Positions 7,738 through 18,118 of a stretch of 64,000 nucleotides of DNA are shown one piece after another. How positions within the stretch are numbered: the stretch's first letter is position 1; each line of letters opens with the position of its first letter. The notes under the pieces are model-generated. The model did not search any database, had not been told where the DNA came from, and was given only the letters and a program-made list of their open reading frames with translations. Source of the stretch: UBA9655 sp964597045. Its GTDB lineage: Bacteria > Pseudomonadota > Alphaproteobacteria > UBA9655. Location of the stretch: contig CAZQWE010000004.1 of the NCBI GenBank assembly GCA_964597045.1, positions 186,001 through 250,000 on the forward strand, in the 5' to 3' direction. Position numbers and translations under genes: made by a program.

Positions 7738-10455
7738 TTAAGCATCTTTTTCTTCAGTTGACAAATCATTTTCTTGAGTCAACTTGCCATGGCAGTGTTT
7801 GTATCGTTTACCTGAGCCACAAGGGCAGGGGGCATTTCTTGGTGTCTTATTCCAGTTTTCAGCGCCTACCATAGACTCTGTCTTAAGGTCTTCAGGATTT
7901 AATGGATCATCTGCATAGGTTAGGGTCATTTCTTGATCAGATTCAGGTTCAAAAATATCGTTCACAATTTGTTGCTCTGTAGATTCGCCAAACTGGAGGT
8001 GACAAAGAACTCCTGTAACACTTTCCCTGAGTCTTGAAAGCATTTCCTGGAACATTTCAAAGGCTTCGCCCTTATACTCATTCAAAGGATCTCTTTGACC
8101 ATAAGCCCTCAAATTGATTCCTTGACGTAAGTGATCAAGGGAAAGGAGATGGTCTTTCCATTGTTGATCAAGGAGCCTTAAGAGCAGAGACTTTTCAGCC
8201 AGACGCATCATCTCTGGACCATATTCTTTTTCTTTCTTTTCCATAAGTTCATCAATCGCTTGCTGAAGCCGATTCTTAATCTCGACATCAGCAATTCCTT
8301 CTTCATCTGCCCAATCCTTAATGGGTAGGTTTAACCCAAAGATACGCAAGCATTCCTCGTGAAGAGCATTCACTTCCCATTGATCAGGGTAGGCATTCTC
8401 TGGAATAAAGCGAGAGACAAGATCCTCAATAACCTCTTCCCGCATACCTGCAATAAATTCATATACATCAGCAACTTCCATGATTTCACGGCGTTGCTCA
8501 TAAATGACCTTACGCTGATCATTCATCACATCATCATACTTGAGGAGTTGCTTACGGATATCAAAGTTTCGAGCTTCAACCTTTTGTTGAGCCTTTTCAA
8601 GAGCTCTATTGATCCAGGGGTGGATAATGGCTTCGCCTTGCTGAAGTCCTAGCTTTTGCAGCCAGCTATCAAGACGTTCCGAGCCAAAAATCCGCATGAG
8701 ATCATCCTCGAGCGAGAGGAAAAATTTGGATGCACCAGGATCTCCTTGACGACCTGAACGACCCCGGAGCTGATTATCAATACGGCGACTTTCATGCCGT
8801 TCTGTACCTATGACGAATAGACCTCCCGCTTCTTTTGCTATCCTAGCATTTACAATGACTTCTTCTTGAATTTCTTTTGCTCTCTTTTCTTTTTGCTTTT
8901 CATCCATCCCAACGGTTTCTTCGGTCACACGCATAAAGACGTTACCCCCGAGTTTAATGTCCGTACCACGACCAGCCATGTTCGTTGCAATGGTTACTGT
9001 TCCAGGTATACCTGCCTCAGCGATGATCTTTGCTTCTTGTTCATGATATTTTGCATTCAAGACATTGTGAGGAATTTTTTTCTCTTTCAATATGTTAGAT
9101 AGAAGTTCAGATTTTTCAATGCTGACTGTACCCACAAGAACAGGTTGTTTTCTTTCCTTACACTCCTCAATGAGTTTTATAATTGCAGCATATTTTTCAT
9201 TAGCTGTTCTATAGACTTCGTCATCCATATCCTTACGCACAACAGGCATATTCGTTGGAACTTCAACAACCTCAAGCTTATAGATATCAGCAAATTCAGC
9301 CGCTTCAGTCATCGCTGTACCCGTCATACCTGCTAGTTTTGGATAAAGTCTGAAGTAGTTTTGATAAGTTATAGACGCAAGTGTTTGATTTTCATGCTGA
9401 ATCTCAACATTCTCTTTAGCTTCTAAGGCTTGATGGAGACCTTCAGAGTATCTTCTGCCTTCCATAACACGACCCGTAAACTCATCAATAATCATGACCT
9501 TGTTGTCCGTAATCATATAATCAACATCTCTTGTGAAGAGTTTGTGGGCTTTTAAGGCTTGGTTGACATGATGAACAATCCCAACGTTTTGAACGTCATA
9601 GAGAGACTTTCCATCTAAAAATCCTGCTTTAATTAAGAGCTGCTCAATATGCTCAATGCCCTGCTCGGTTAAAGTTACAGCACGGGCTTTTTCATCCTTT
9701 TCATAATCCTCTGGAATAAGGTCAGGGATGAGCTTGTCAATTTGCGTATAAAGCTCAGACGAGTCTTCAGCAGGTCCTGAAATAATTAAAGGTGTTCGAG
9801 CTTCGTCAATGAGAATGCTGTCCACTTCGTCAACGATTCCATAATTAAAAGGACGTTGAACCATTTCCTCAAGACGGAACTTCATATTGTCACGGAGATA
9901 GTCAAAGCCAAGCTCGTTGTTCGTTGCAAATGTCACATCGCATCTATATTGCTCTTGTCTTTCATGATCATCGAGATCATGGACGATACAACCGACGGTG
10001 AGTCCAAGGAACTTGTAGATTGTCCCCATCCATTCCGAGTCACGCTTAGCGAGATAATCGTTAACCGTAATCAAGTGGACACCTTTGCCTTCAAGGGCAT
10101 TGAGGTAAACTGGAAGGGTTCCGACAAGTGTTTTACCTTCACCGGTCTTCATTTCAGGGATCATACCGCGATGGAGGATAATCCCTCCTTTAAGCTGTAC
10201 GTCGAAATGGCGCATATTCAGGGTTCGCCTAGAGGCTTCTCTCACGGTTGCAAAAGCCTCTACCAAGAGATCATCTAATGTTGCACCTTCTGCAAGGCGT
10301 TTCTTAAATTCATCTGTTTTTGCTTTAAGATCTTTATCGGAAAGTTTCTCGTAAATTGGTTCAAGTGCATTTATTTGTTCAACCAACTTATTTAAGCTCT
10401 TGATATATCGATCATTTGCTGAGCCGAAAACTTTGCGAAAAAGGGTCGTAAACAT
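7738..10455 (-). CDS. secA: Preprotein translocase ATPase SecA
   Basis: Motor ATPase of the Sec translocon, driving unfolded proteins through SecYEG. The 905-residue length fits the family. Visible are the Walker A site MKTGEGKTL near residue 102, the DEVDSILIDEARTPL helicase motif near residue 210, RGRSGRQGDPG in the second nucleotide-binding fold, and the C-terminal zinc/SecB-binding motif APCPCGSGKRYKHCHG. A GAGG site 4 bases before the ATG supports the start. It heads a probable three-gene unit with two lipoprotein genes. Confidence 0.98.
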   Translation of the reverse strand: MFTTLFRKVFGSANDRYIKSLNKLVEQINALEPIYEKLSDKDLKAKTDEFKKRLAEGATLDDLLVEAFATVREASRRTLNMRHFDVQLKGGIILHRGMIPEMKTGEGKTLVGTLPVYLNALEGKGVHLITVNDYLAKRDSEWMGTIYKFLGLTVGCIVHDLDDHERQEQYRCDVTFATNNELGFDYLRDNMKFRLEEMVQRPFNYGIVDEVDSILIDEARTPLIISGPAEDSSELYTQIDKLIPDLIPEDYEKDEKARAVTLTEQGIEHIEQLLIKAGFLDGKSLYDVQNVGIVHHVNQALKAHKLFTRDVDYMITDNKVMIIDEFTGRVMEGRRYSEGLHQALEAKENVEIQHENQTLASITYQNYFRLYPKLAGMTGTAMTEAAEFADIYKLEVVEVPTNMPVVRKDMDDEVYRTANEKYAAIIKLIEECKERKQPVLVGTVSIEKSELLSNILKEKKIPHNVLNAKYHEQEAKIIAEAGIPGTVTIATNMAGRGTDIKLGGNVFMRVTEETVGMDEKQKEKRAKEIQEEVIVNARIAKEAGGLFVIGTERHESRRIDNQLRGRSGRQGDPGASKFFLSLEDDLMRIFGSERLDSWLQKLGLQQGEAIIHPWINRALEKAQQKVEARNFDIRKQLLKYDDVMNDQRKVIYEQRREIMEVADVYEFIAGMREEVIEDLVSRFIPENAYPDQWEVNALHEECLRIFGLNLPIKDWADEEGIADVEIKNRLQQAIDELMEKKEKEYGPEMMRLAEKSLLLRLLDQQWKDHLLSLDHLRQGINLRAYGQRDPLNEYKGEAFEMFQEMLSRLRESVTGVLCHLQFGESTEQQIVNDIFEPESDQEMTLTYADDPLNPEDLKTESMVGAENWNKTPRNAPCPCGSGKRYKHCHGKLTQENDLSTEEKDA

Positions 10456-10591
10456 GGATCCTCACGGTTTTTATAAATTAAATTTATCTAATATATACCG
10501 AATGGTGCACAAAACGCTAGCTATTCCTGAATGTTTAAGTTGATTAATAGAGTGATATGAGGCAAATTAAGCCAAAGCTTAGGAGTTGATT

Positions 10592-11512
10592 TTGAATATT
10601 CTCATCACAGGAGCAAATGGTTTTGTTGGGCGCCCCCTTTGTCGTTATCTTACACAGCAAGGGCATAAGGTCACGGCTCTTGTAAGGAAATCCGTGGCTG
10701 ATTTGTCCATTGAGCAACAAGTTGTTGTCCCAAACTTTCTTGAATATAAGGACTATCCAAAAATACTTAAGGGGATAGATGTCATTATCCACACAGCAGG
10801 TCTTGCTCATGTGAGCGGCCCCCCTGAGCATGAGTATTATAAAATCAACACAGAGATCACTGAAAAACTTGCACTGGAAGCCATCAAAGCTAAGGTTGGG
10901 CGCTTTGTGTATTTAAGTTCGACACATGTTCATGTGCCATCAAAAAGCTCATCAATATTAAGAACAAACAGTCCTTTTGGTCCAACAACGGCTTATGGAA
11001 AATCAAAACTGAAGGCTGAAGAACTCTTGAGACAAATGAAATCTCTAGATGTTGTTATTATCCGGCCCCCTTTAGTATATGGGCCAAATGCCGCAGGCAA
11101 TATCCGACTTCTCGTTAAAGCCATCCAAAAAGGCATTCCGTTTCCCTTTGGGGGAGTCCATAACAAGAGAAGCATGATCTATATTGATAATTTGCTTGAT
11201 GCTATTTCTGAAGCAGCCCTTCATCCAAAAGCAAAAGGTCAAACCTATTTCGTCAGCGATGACCAACCCTTATCGATTCAGGATCTCATTAAAGGGTTAG
11301 GGGAGGGGCTCGGTAAAAAAACAATTCTTTTTCCTTTCCCCCAATTCCTACTCTGGCTTCCTTTAAAGCTAATTGGCAGGCAAGAGATGCTCGATAAAAT
11401 AACGGGTTCTCTTGAGCTTGATACGACTCACATTAGAGAAACATTAGGCTGGAAGCCCCCTGTGAGTGTGAAGCAGGGTCTTTCAAAGACAGCTAAGGGA
11501 TTTGCCAATTAG
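10592..11512 (+). CDS. NAD(P)-dependent epimerase/dehydratase (extended SDR)
   Basis: A 306-residue extended short-chain dehydrogenase. It has the nucleotide-binding glycine motif TGANGFVG at its N-terminus and the catalytic YGKSK near residue 133, with the STHVHVP strand before it. Such enzymes modify nucleotide sugars, often for surface polysaccharide, but the substrate is unclear here. I chose the TTG at 10592 (MNILITGANG), because AGGAG sits 6 bases upstream; the other TTG at 10586 touches the ribosome site. It is divergent from secA and convergent with rnr, overlapping its end by 4 bp or less. Confidence 0.85.
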   Translation: MNILITGANGFVGRPLCRYLTQQGHKVTALVRKSVADLSIEQQVVVPNFLEYKDYPKILKGIDVIIHTAGLAHVSGPPEHEYYKINTEITEKLALEAIKAKVGRFVYLSSTHVHVPSKSSSILRTNSPFGPTTAYGKSKLKAEELLRQMKSLDVVIIRPPLVYGPNAAGNIRLLVKAIQKGIPFPFGGVHNKRSMIYIDNLLDAISEAALHPKAKGQTYFVSDDQPLSIQDLIKGLGEGLGKKTILFPFPQFLLWLPLKLIGRQEMLDKITGSLELDTTHIRETLGWKPPVSVKQGLSKTAKGFAN

Positions 11513-13725
11513 GTCTTTTTTCTTTTAAAACTCTTGTGACTACTTTTCTTTTTAAAACGATCTTCTCTCTTAGGTTGGTCAGTCTTTTCAGGGGCAAGCG
11601 TGATCGTATTCGTCAAGGTATCTACATCCTTTAAAATAACGACAATGGGATCGCCCAGTGTATAGACCTTCCTTGTTCGTCGTCCAATAAGTCGATGTTT
11701 ACGTTCCTCAAAAAGATAAAAGTCATCTGATAAGAAGTGCATGGGGATGAGTCCGTCTGCATCGGAATCATCAAGGGTGACGAAAAGACCAAATGAGGTA
11801 ACCCCATTGATTCGCCCTTTAAATGTGAGTCCAATCTTATCCTTAAGAAAGATTGTGACATACCTCTCTATAGCTGATCTCTCAGCTGCTGCTGCACGCC
11901 TTTCTGTCGATGAAACCTGCTCACCTATAGCCGTAAGATCGGTTCCTTTAGGCAGTCCGTCAGTTCCTAAACCCAAAGCTTCCGTAAGACTTCTATGAAC
12001 AATGAGATCTGCATAGCGCCTTATGGGTGACGTAAAATGGCTATACTTCTTTAGGCTGAGCCCAAAGTGACCAATGTTTTCTGGGTGATAAAGAGCCTGA
12101 GCTTGTGCTCTTAAAGTCAGCTGACTTATTAATTCTTGGTGAGGTGTGCCATGAGCGGCTTTGAGCAAATGCAGAAAGGCTCTAGGGGTAATGGCTTGAG
12201 ACTTAGGAAAAGAAAAGCCAAGCCCTTCAATGAGTTCTCTAAAGATAAAGATTTTCTCAGGGTTAGGTACATCATGGATGCGGTAAATGCAGGGAGCCTT
12301 TAATGCCTCTAGTTGTTGCGCTGCTGCTACATTTGCAAGGATCATGAATTCCTCAATGAGGCGATGACTATCAAGCCGAGGCCTGGGGTGGATATCTGTA
12401 ATGTGGCCAGCGCCATCAAGGATGACTTGTTTCTCTGGGAGTTCAAGATCTAGTGTTCCACGGAACTCACGAGCCTTCTTAAGAAGATCGTAAGCCCTAT
12501 AGAGTGGTTTTATAACTGTTTGAAGAAGAGGCTTTGTTTTTTCATCTGGGCTTCCATCCTGGGCCAGTTGAACCTGGCTGTATGTAAGGCGTTCAACGGA
12601 TTGCATAATTCCACGAACAAACTTGTTACGCTTGATCCGCCCCTTAGAATCAAGCCAGAGATGAACGGCATAACAGGCTTTGTCCTCTTTTGGCCTTAAG
12701 GAACACAAATCATTTGAAAGAGTTTCTGGAAGCATGGGAACAACGCGATCGGGGAAATAGACAGAATTTCCTCGCAAGTAAGCTTCCTTATCTAAGGCAC
12801 TCCCAGGTTTCACATAATGGGATACATCTGCTATTGCAACAATCAGATGCCATCCTTCATTTGGATCTTCCTCAGCAAATACAGCATCATCAAAATCGCG
12901 AGCGTCCTCACCATCAATCGTGACGAAGGGAATAGATCTTAGATCTTCTCTCCCCTCCAGAGGGAGGGTCCTGACAGACTCAGCTTCTTTTAAAACCTCT
13001 TCTGGGAATTCATGGGGAATTCCTCCTTCAAAAATCGAAATAAGACTAATGACCCGAGGGTCATCTAGGGTGCCGAGTGATTTCACTATCTTCGCTTGTT
13101 TTGCTCCTCGATTGGGAAGCAGCTCAGCGACAACAAGTTCTCCAACCTTAACATTTACCTGCCCCTCAATGAGGGCTGTGTCATCCTGGCGCCTGCGATC
13201 ACAGGGTTGAATGTAAAAACGTCCTCGACTCTGTATAACCGAGCCAACAATTTTCGAAGGCTTTACAATAAGCTTTTTGATGATCTTTGCCGTGAAATAG
13301 CCTTCCTTATGCTTTTTTACACGAACGAGGAGGCGATCACCCGGTGAAACTTTGGCTGCCCCTTGATCCGTTAAAAGAATAGGTATCGTACTTTCCTGTA
13401 TTTCAACAGGCTTAAGAAGAACCTCACCATCTTCAGAAAGCTCCTGTGATACCTCTACGACAATAACGGGAGGAAGTGCTGAAGATTCGTGAACCTTGCG
13501 TTTGTGCCCTCTGACAATCAATCCCTTATCGGCAAAATCCTTAAGCACGTTTTTAAGCCACACCTTACCAAGCCCTTTTAAGTTAAAAGCACGTGCAATT
13601 TCACGCTTTCCAACTTTAGTCGGCGAAGACTGTATGTACTCCAGAACTTCCTGAGGAGTTGGGAGTGTTTTATCCTTTTTTACCACGAGAAACTTTCTTT
13701 GGAGGCCCTTTCCTTGGGGGAGCAT
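11509..13725 (-). CDS. rnr: Ribonuclease R
   Basis: A 3'-to-5' exoribonuclease of the RNB family that degrades structured RNA. There is an N-terminal winged-helix region (VGKREIARAFNLKGLG) and cold-shock domains. The RNB catalytic core includes TIDGEDARDFDDAVF with its metal-binding aspartates and SPIRRYADLIVHR, followed by an S1 domain and a Lys/Arg-rich tail. The start is uncertain. An ATG at 13725 overlaps topA by 56 bp. A GTG at 13686 would give MVKKDKTLPTPQEVL, closer to the usual family N-terminus. The overlap implies co-transcription with topA. Confidence 0.93.
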   Translation of the reverse strand: MLPQGKGLQRKFLVVKKDKTLPTPQEVLEYIQSSPTKVGKREIARAFNLKGLGKVWLKNVLKDFADKGLIVRGHKRKVHESSALPPVIVVEVSQELSEDGEVLLKPVEIQESTIPILLTDQGAAKVSPGDRLLVRVKKHKEGYFTAKIIKKLIVKPSKIVGSVIQSRGRFYIQPCDRRRQDDTALIEGQVNVKVGELVVAELLPNRGAKQAKIVKSLGTLDDPRVISLISIFEGGIPHEFPEEVLKEAESVRTLPLEGREDLRSIPFVTIDGEDARDFDDAVFAEEDPNEGWHLIVAIADVSHYVKPGSALDKEAYLRGNSVYFPDRVVPMLPETLSNDLCSLRPKEDKACYAVHLWLDSKGRIKRNKFVRGIMQSVERLTYSQVQLAQDGSPDEKTKPLLQTVIKPLYRAYDLLKKAREFRGTLDLELPEKQVILDGAGHITDIHPRPRLDSHRLIEEFMILANVAAAQQLEALKAPCIYRIHDVPNPEKIFIFRELIEGLGFSFPKSQAITPRAFLHLLKAAHGTPHQELISQLTLRAQAQALYHPENIGHFGLSLKKYSHFTSPIRRYADLIVHRSLTEALGLGTDGLPKGTDLTAIGEQVSSTERRAAAAERSAIERYVTIFLKDKIGLTFKGRINGVTSFGLFVTLDDSDADGLIPMHFLSDDFYLFEERKHRLIGRRTRKVYTLGDPIVVILKDVDTLTNTITLAPEKTDQPKREDRFKKKSSHKSFKRKKT

Positions 13726-16033
13726 TCTTCTTTGCTTCAATCAACTCAAGAGCTCTCTCAAGGCCTATCGTCAAGACATCGTCCGTCTTTTTAAGAGAGG
13801 CAAAAAGACTTCCCAACTTTACGTAAGGACCAAAACGACCAATGGCTGCTGTGATGGGCGCTTTTGTTTCAGGATCAAGACCAACCTGCCTTGGTAGAGA
13901 AGAAAGGGCAATGGCTTCTTCTAGGGTAATGGTCTCAGGTGATGTGCCTGTGGGTAGGGAAACACGTTTCGGCTTTTCCTTCTTTGATACAGCTTCTCCC
14001 CACTGAATGTAAAAGCCATAAGGGCCTTTCTTAACCGTGATCGGAACACCTGTATTAGAATCAACTCCCAGCTGTCTTTCGAACGGTTCTTCCTGAGTTT
14101 CGGTTTCATCCCCCGCAACGAGGGGTCTCGTAAACTTACACTCAGGATATTCAGAACAACCAATAAAGGCCCCAAACTTACTCAATCGAAGACCCAAGTT
14201 CCCTTTGCCACATCGGGGACAAATATGGGGATCTTTTCCATCCTCTGTGGGTGGAAAGAGGTGAGTGTCAAGTTCCTTTTGGAGTTGCTCGAGGACTTCT
14301 TGAATTTTAAGATCCTTGGCTTGATCGATGGCTTCATGGAAGGATTTCCAAAAATCACTGAGGACATTCTTCCAAGCTAACTCACCATTAGAAATTTCAT
14401 CGAGTTGTTCCTCCAGTTGTGCCGTAAAATCATATTCCACATACTTACGGAAATAGTTCACAAGGAATGCTGTTACAATTCGACCACGGTCCTCAGGGAT
14501 CAGTGTTTTTCTTTCATTCCTAACGTAGCCTCGTTCTTGGAGGACTTGAAGCACACGTGCATAGGTTGAAGGTCGACCAATGCCGATTTCTTCCATCTTT
14601 TTAACCAGACTTGCTTCTGTGTACCGTGGAGGAGGTTGGGTAAAGTGTTGTTCAGGTAATACCTTCTGCTTATCAAGGGTCTCCTTCTCGTTAAGAGGGG
14701 GAAGGATCTTGTCTCCATCATCTTCATCCGATTGGTCGTCATCCAAGCTCTCGCGATAAAGGGTAAGGAATCCATCAAATGCGAGTACAGAACCAGTTGC
14801 ACGAAGGGTCACATCTTTCCTATCCGAGATGATGTCAACTGAGGTTTGATCAAGTTCCGCACTAGACATTTGAGATGCCATCATCCGCTTCCAAATCAAA
14901 TCATAGAGACGGGCTAGATCATCATCTAAATACTTAGAGATATTCTGAGGTTTCATACCCAAGTCGGTTGGACGTATGGCTTCGTGCGCTTCCTGAGCAT
15001 TTTTAACTTTTGTCTTATAAACCCTTGGTGAGTTTGGTAGGTATTTATTTCCAAATGAATTTTCAATCTCTTTGCGACAAGCCGCGAGGGCGCTGCCTTC
15101 AACTTGGATACTATCCGTACGCATATAAGTGATAAGACCTGTCGTGTCTCCACCGACATTGATTCCTTCGTAAAGCTTTTGAGCAAGTTGCATCGTTTTC
15201 TTTGGGCTAAATCCAAGTTTACGAGATGCTTCCTGTTGCAGTGTTGAGGTTGTAAAGGGAGGACGAGGATGGCGTTGAACTCTCTTTTTCTCAATAGAAT
15301 CTACATGATACCTTCCTGCCTCAATTTTCTTTTCAGCCGCCTTCGCTTCTGCCTCATTTGAGAGAGAGAATTTATCAAGTTTGACACCATCAAGGTGTGT
15401 GAGACGCGCTTTAAATGATTTCTTTTGCCCATTTAGAAACTCAACCTCAATGGTCCAGTATTCTTGTGATTTAAAGGCTTCAATCTCAACCTCACGATCA
15501 ACAACAATACGAAGGGCTACAGATTGAACACGCCCCGCAGAGCGGCTCCCTGGAAGCTTACGCCACAATATGGGAGATAAAGTAAAGCCAACGAGGTAAT
15601 CTAAGCTCAGCCTCGCTAAGTAGGCATTAACAAGCTGATCATCGATTTCACGAGGATGGGCCAAAGCATTTGAAACGGTTTCTTTCGTAATCGCATTGAA
15701 AGCAATCCGATGGGATTTTACATTTTTAAGCGCACCCTTTTCACTTAAGACAGCAAGAATATGCCAGGAAATAGCTTCACCTTCCCGGTCAGGGTCGGTT
15801 GCAAGATATAAGTTATCAGCTCCTTTTAGCGCTTTTCCAATGGCATCTAAATGTTTTTTTGCTCGTTCATCTACATGCCAGGTCATAGCAAAATCTTCGT
15901 CAGGTCTAACGGAGCCATCTTTAGACACCAAATCACGGACATGCCCAAAACTGGCAAGGACTTTGAAATCTTTCCCTAAATATTTTTCAATTGTTTTTGC
16001 CTTTGAGGGTGATTCAACGACAACGACGTTCAT
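13670..16033 (-). CDS. topA: DNA topoisomerase I
   Basis: Type IA topoisomerase that relaxes negatively supercoiled DNA. The 787-residue protein has the Toprim start MNVVVVESPSKAKTIEKYLG, the acidic DPDREGEAI motif, and the active-site tyrosine in TYMRTDS near residue 310. One CxxC...C zinc ribbon (CPRCGKG...CSEYPEC) follows near residue 590, with C-terminal topoisomerase repeats and a basic tail. I chose the ATG at 16033: it forms an ATGA overlap with the dprA stop and has GGAAAG upstream. It sits in the run plsY-dprA-topA-rnr. Confidence 0.97.
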   Translation of the reverse strand: MNVVVVESPSKAKTIEKYLGKDFKVLASFGHVRDLVSKDGSVRPDEDFAMTWHVDERAKKHLDAIGKALKGADNLYLATDPDREGEAISWHILAVLSEKGALKNVKSHRIAFNAITKETVSNALAHPREIDDQLVNAYLARLSLDYLVGFTLSPILWRKLPGSRSAGRVQSVALRIVVDREVEIEAFKSQEYWTIEVEFLNGQKKSFKARLTHLDGVKLDKFSLSNEAEAKAAEKKIEAGRYHVDSIEKKRVQRHPRPPFTTSTLQQEASRKLGFSPKKTMQLAQKLYEGINVGGDTTGLITYMRTDSIQVEGSALAACRKEIENSFGNKYLPNSPRVYKTKVKNAQEAHEAIRPTDLGMKPQNISKYLDDDLARLYDLIWKRMMASQMSSAELDQTSVDIISDRKDVTLRATGSVLAFDGFLTLYRESLDDDQSDEDDGDKILPPLNEKETLDKQKVLPEQHFTQPPPRYTEASLVKKMEEIGIGRPSTYARVLQVLQERGYVRNERKTLIPEDRGRIVTAFLVNYFRKYVEYDFTAQLEEQLDEISNGELAWKNVLSDFWKSFHEAIDQAKDLKIQEVLEQLQKELDTHLFPPTEDGKDPHICPRCGKGNLGLRLSKFGAFIGCSEYPECKFTRPLVAGDETETQEEPFERQLGVDSNTGVPITVKKGPYGFYIQWGEAVSKKEKPKRVSLPTGTSPETITLEEAIALSSLPRQVGLDPETKAPITAAIGRFGPYVKLGSLFASLKKTDDVLTIGLERALELIEAKKNAPPRKGPPKKVSRGKKG

Positions 16034-17163
16034 ATAGCTTTCCATTCTTTTTTATGGGATACCCTGTCACCTGGATGGCGTTCAAGACGTCCCGCGAGTT
16101 CCATCTCAAGGAGGATAATTCCAACTTCAGATGCCGACAACTGACATTGTCTAATCAATTCGTCAATAGATATTGGAATATAATTTAAATTTTCGTTAAC
16201 AATATTCCGATTTTTATCTGAAACTGTTGTTTTTTCAAAAGACACACAAGGGGCAACTTCTTCCTGTGTTTCGTTACCTTTAAACTCACTGATTTCATTC
16301 ATGATGTCTTCAATGCCTTCAACAAGGGCCGCTCCATTTTTAATCAGTTGATTGCAACCCCTCGCTCTAGGATCTAAGGGATGTCCAGGAATTGCAAAAA
16401 CATCTCGCCCCTGCTCAAGAGCATATTTTGTTGTGATGAGGGATCCGGATTTTATCGCCGCCTCGACGACAAGTACATAGCGAGAAATGCCTGAAATGAT
16501 TCTATTCCTTCTTGGGAATAGGGTGGATTGAGGTTTTGTCCCAAAAGGAGATTCTGCGATCAGAACACCCTCAGAGGCTATTTGATGATAAAGGCCTTCA
16601 TTTTCACTAGGATATATATCATTGATTCCTCCAGCAAGAACAGCAACCGTACCCGAGCTTAATGAACCTTGATGGGCTGCAGCATCAATCCCTCTTGCGA
16701 GTCCAGAAGAAATAATCCAGCCAGCCTCTCCCAATTCTTTGGATAAACGTTGAGCCATTTTTTTACCTAAGGCTGAGGCATTTCTAGCCCCTACAATGGC
16801 AAAAAGTGATTCTTTGAGAAATTCAATTCGCCCTTTTACGGTAATAATTGGCGGGGCAGACTCTATATGTCGAAGCAAGTGAGGATATTCCGGATCTGTG
16901 ATGAGCAGAACTTTAGCTCCAAAATCCTCAATTGCCTTGAATTCTGCTTCAACCTCTCCTCGATTTACGAGCTTTAACGGTCGCTTCAGTCCACCTTTTG
17001 AAGCTATATAGGGGAGCTCATTAAGGGCTGTTTTAGGGTCACCAAATTTATTTAATAATTGATGAAAGGTATGGGGACCAATATTCTCGGATCGGGCAAG
17101 TTGAAGCCAATCGAGTTTTTCTTCGTCAGTCTTCGGGGATTTCTGAAGGAGTGATTTCTCCAA
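16030..17163 (-). CDS. dprA: DNA-processing protein DprA
   Basis: A single-stranded-DNA-binding RecA loader used in natural transformation. The Rossmann-like DprA core shows IVGARNASALGKK, SGLARGIDAAAHQGSL and the phosphate-binding region GTKPQSTLFPRRNRIISGIS. A C-terminal winged-helix DprA domain (IPISIDELIRQCQLSASEVGI) is present, making the usual 370-380-residue length. The best start is TTG at 17163, preceded by AGGGAG at 11 bases; it overlaps plsY by 38 bp. The stop overlaps the topA start as ATGA. dprA beside topA is a common alphaproteobacterial arrangement. Confidence 0.95.
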   Translation of the reverse strand: MEKSLLQKSPKTDEEKLDWLQLARSENIGPHTFHQLLNKFGDPKTALNELPYIASKGGLKRPLKLVNRGEVEAEFKAIEDFGAKVLLITDPEYPHLLRHIESAPPIITVKGRIEFLKESLFAIVGARNASALGKKMAQRLSKELGEAGWIISSGLARGIDAAAHQGSLSSGTVAVLAGGINDIYPSENEGLYHQIASEGVLIAESPFGTKPQSTLFPRRNRIISGISRYVLVVEAAIKSGSLITTKYALEQGRDVFAIPGHPLDPRARGCNQLIKNGAALVEGIEDIMNEISEFKGNETQEEVAPCVSFEKTTVSDKNRNIVNENLNYIPISIDELIRQCQLSASEVGIILLEMELAGRLERHPGDRVSHKKEWKAI

Positions 17164-17740
17164 TTTGTGGTTCTCTCCCTGTTATAAGTCGTGTGATGTT
17201 TGAACGGTGCGTCCACAAGATAAGTCCTGCTATGACTGAACAAGTTATAACATATTCATCATTTAAGAGGAAAGTAAAAAGAGGACTCAGAACAGCCGCT
17301 GTGAGAGAAGACAAGGAAGAATAGCGGGTCGTAAAGGCCATTGCTAACCAGGCCACACCACATACAATTGCTAGAGAAGGGCTTAAAATGAGAATGGCTC
17401 CAAAAGCGGTTGCGACTCCTTTACCTCCTTTGAGCCCAATCCAAACGGGCCACACATGCCCTATAACTGCGAGTATGGCTGCAGGGCCTGCAAGGGGCTC
17501 GACAATGATCATGGTAACTATAACGGCAAGGCTACCCTTAAGAGCATCCAGAAGAAGCGTTAGGCTGGCTGCATACTTATTCCCTAATCTTAGGACATTT
17601 GTCGCACCTATGGTTTCTGATCCCACTCCTCTTGGATCCGGAAGTTTAAACAAACGACTAATCAAGAGGCCTACTGGTATAGATCCTAGAATATAGGCGG
17701 ATATGAGTGTAATAACTTCAATGAGTAATGTTTGATCCAT
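17126..17740 (-). CDS. plsY: Glycerol-3-phosphate acyltransferase PlsY
   Basis: Inner-membrane enzyme transferring acyl groups from acyl-phosphate to glycerol-3-phosphate, the first step of phospholipid synthesis. The 204-residue protein has five or six hydrophobic helices and the three PlsY motifs: GSIPVGLLISR, SETIGATNVLRLGNK and GHVWPVWIGLKGGKGVA. It is the first gene of the plsY-dprA-topA-rnr run. No strong ribosome site was seen before the ATG. Confidence 0.96.
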   Translation of the reverse strand: MDQTLLIEVITLISAYILGSIPVGLLISRLFKLPDPRGVGSETIGATNVLRLGNKYAASLTLLLDALKGSLAVIVTMIIVEPLAGPAAILAVIGHVWPVWIGLKGGKGVATAFGAILILSPSLAIVCGVAWLAMAFTTRYSSLSSLTAAVLSPLFTFLLNDEYVITCSVIAGLILWTHRSNITRLITGREPQIGEITPSEIPED

Positions 17741-17820
17741 GGTCCCTGCTTTTATATTTTTTATGGATTCTTACAGAAGTTTACGAAAATGTAAAATTGA
17801 TTGTTAATGGGTAAGAGGGA

Positions 17821-18108
17821 TTAATTTTTAAAATGACCCGCAGAAACCTTATGTAAAATACTGGCAATATATGTTTGGTAAGGGAGCCCTTCATATGCTG
17901 CCATCTGCTTTAAACGCTCAAGATCACTGGATGTAATTCTAATGTTAATTCGAGCATCTTTACGCATTGTGTTTGAAGCTATTTTACGAGCCTTAGCTTT
18001 TTCTTCTTCAAGATTATCAACACTCACCCATTCACCACGATCGAATGAATCGGAAAGTTCTTGCTCGTCTTTATCTAAATTAAAAACAGGTGGGCTCTTC
18101 TTTTTCAT
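17821..18108 (-). CDS. CopG-family antitoxin of a type II toxin-antitoxin pair
   Basis: A 95-residue protein. The C-terminal half, RINIRITSSDLERLKQMA followed by GLPYQTYIASILHK, fits the ribbon-helix-helix pattern of CopG-type antitoxins. The acidic N-terminal part (LDKDEQELSDSFDRGEW) resembles toxin-neutralising tails of this group. It lies 10 bp downstream of the toxin gene. Its AGGAG ribosome site overlaps the toxin stop codon (TAGGAG), so translation is probably coupled. It should repress its own operon, by analogy with the family. Confidence 0.85.
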   Translation of the reverse strand: MKKKSPPVFNLDKDEQELSDSFDRGEWVSVDNLEEEKAKARKIASNTMRKDARINIRITSSDLERLKQMAAYEGLPYQTYIASILHKVSAGHFKN

Positions 18109-18118
18109 CGACTTTCTC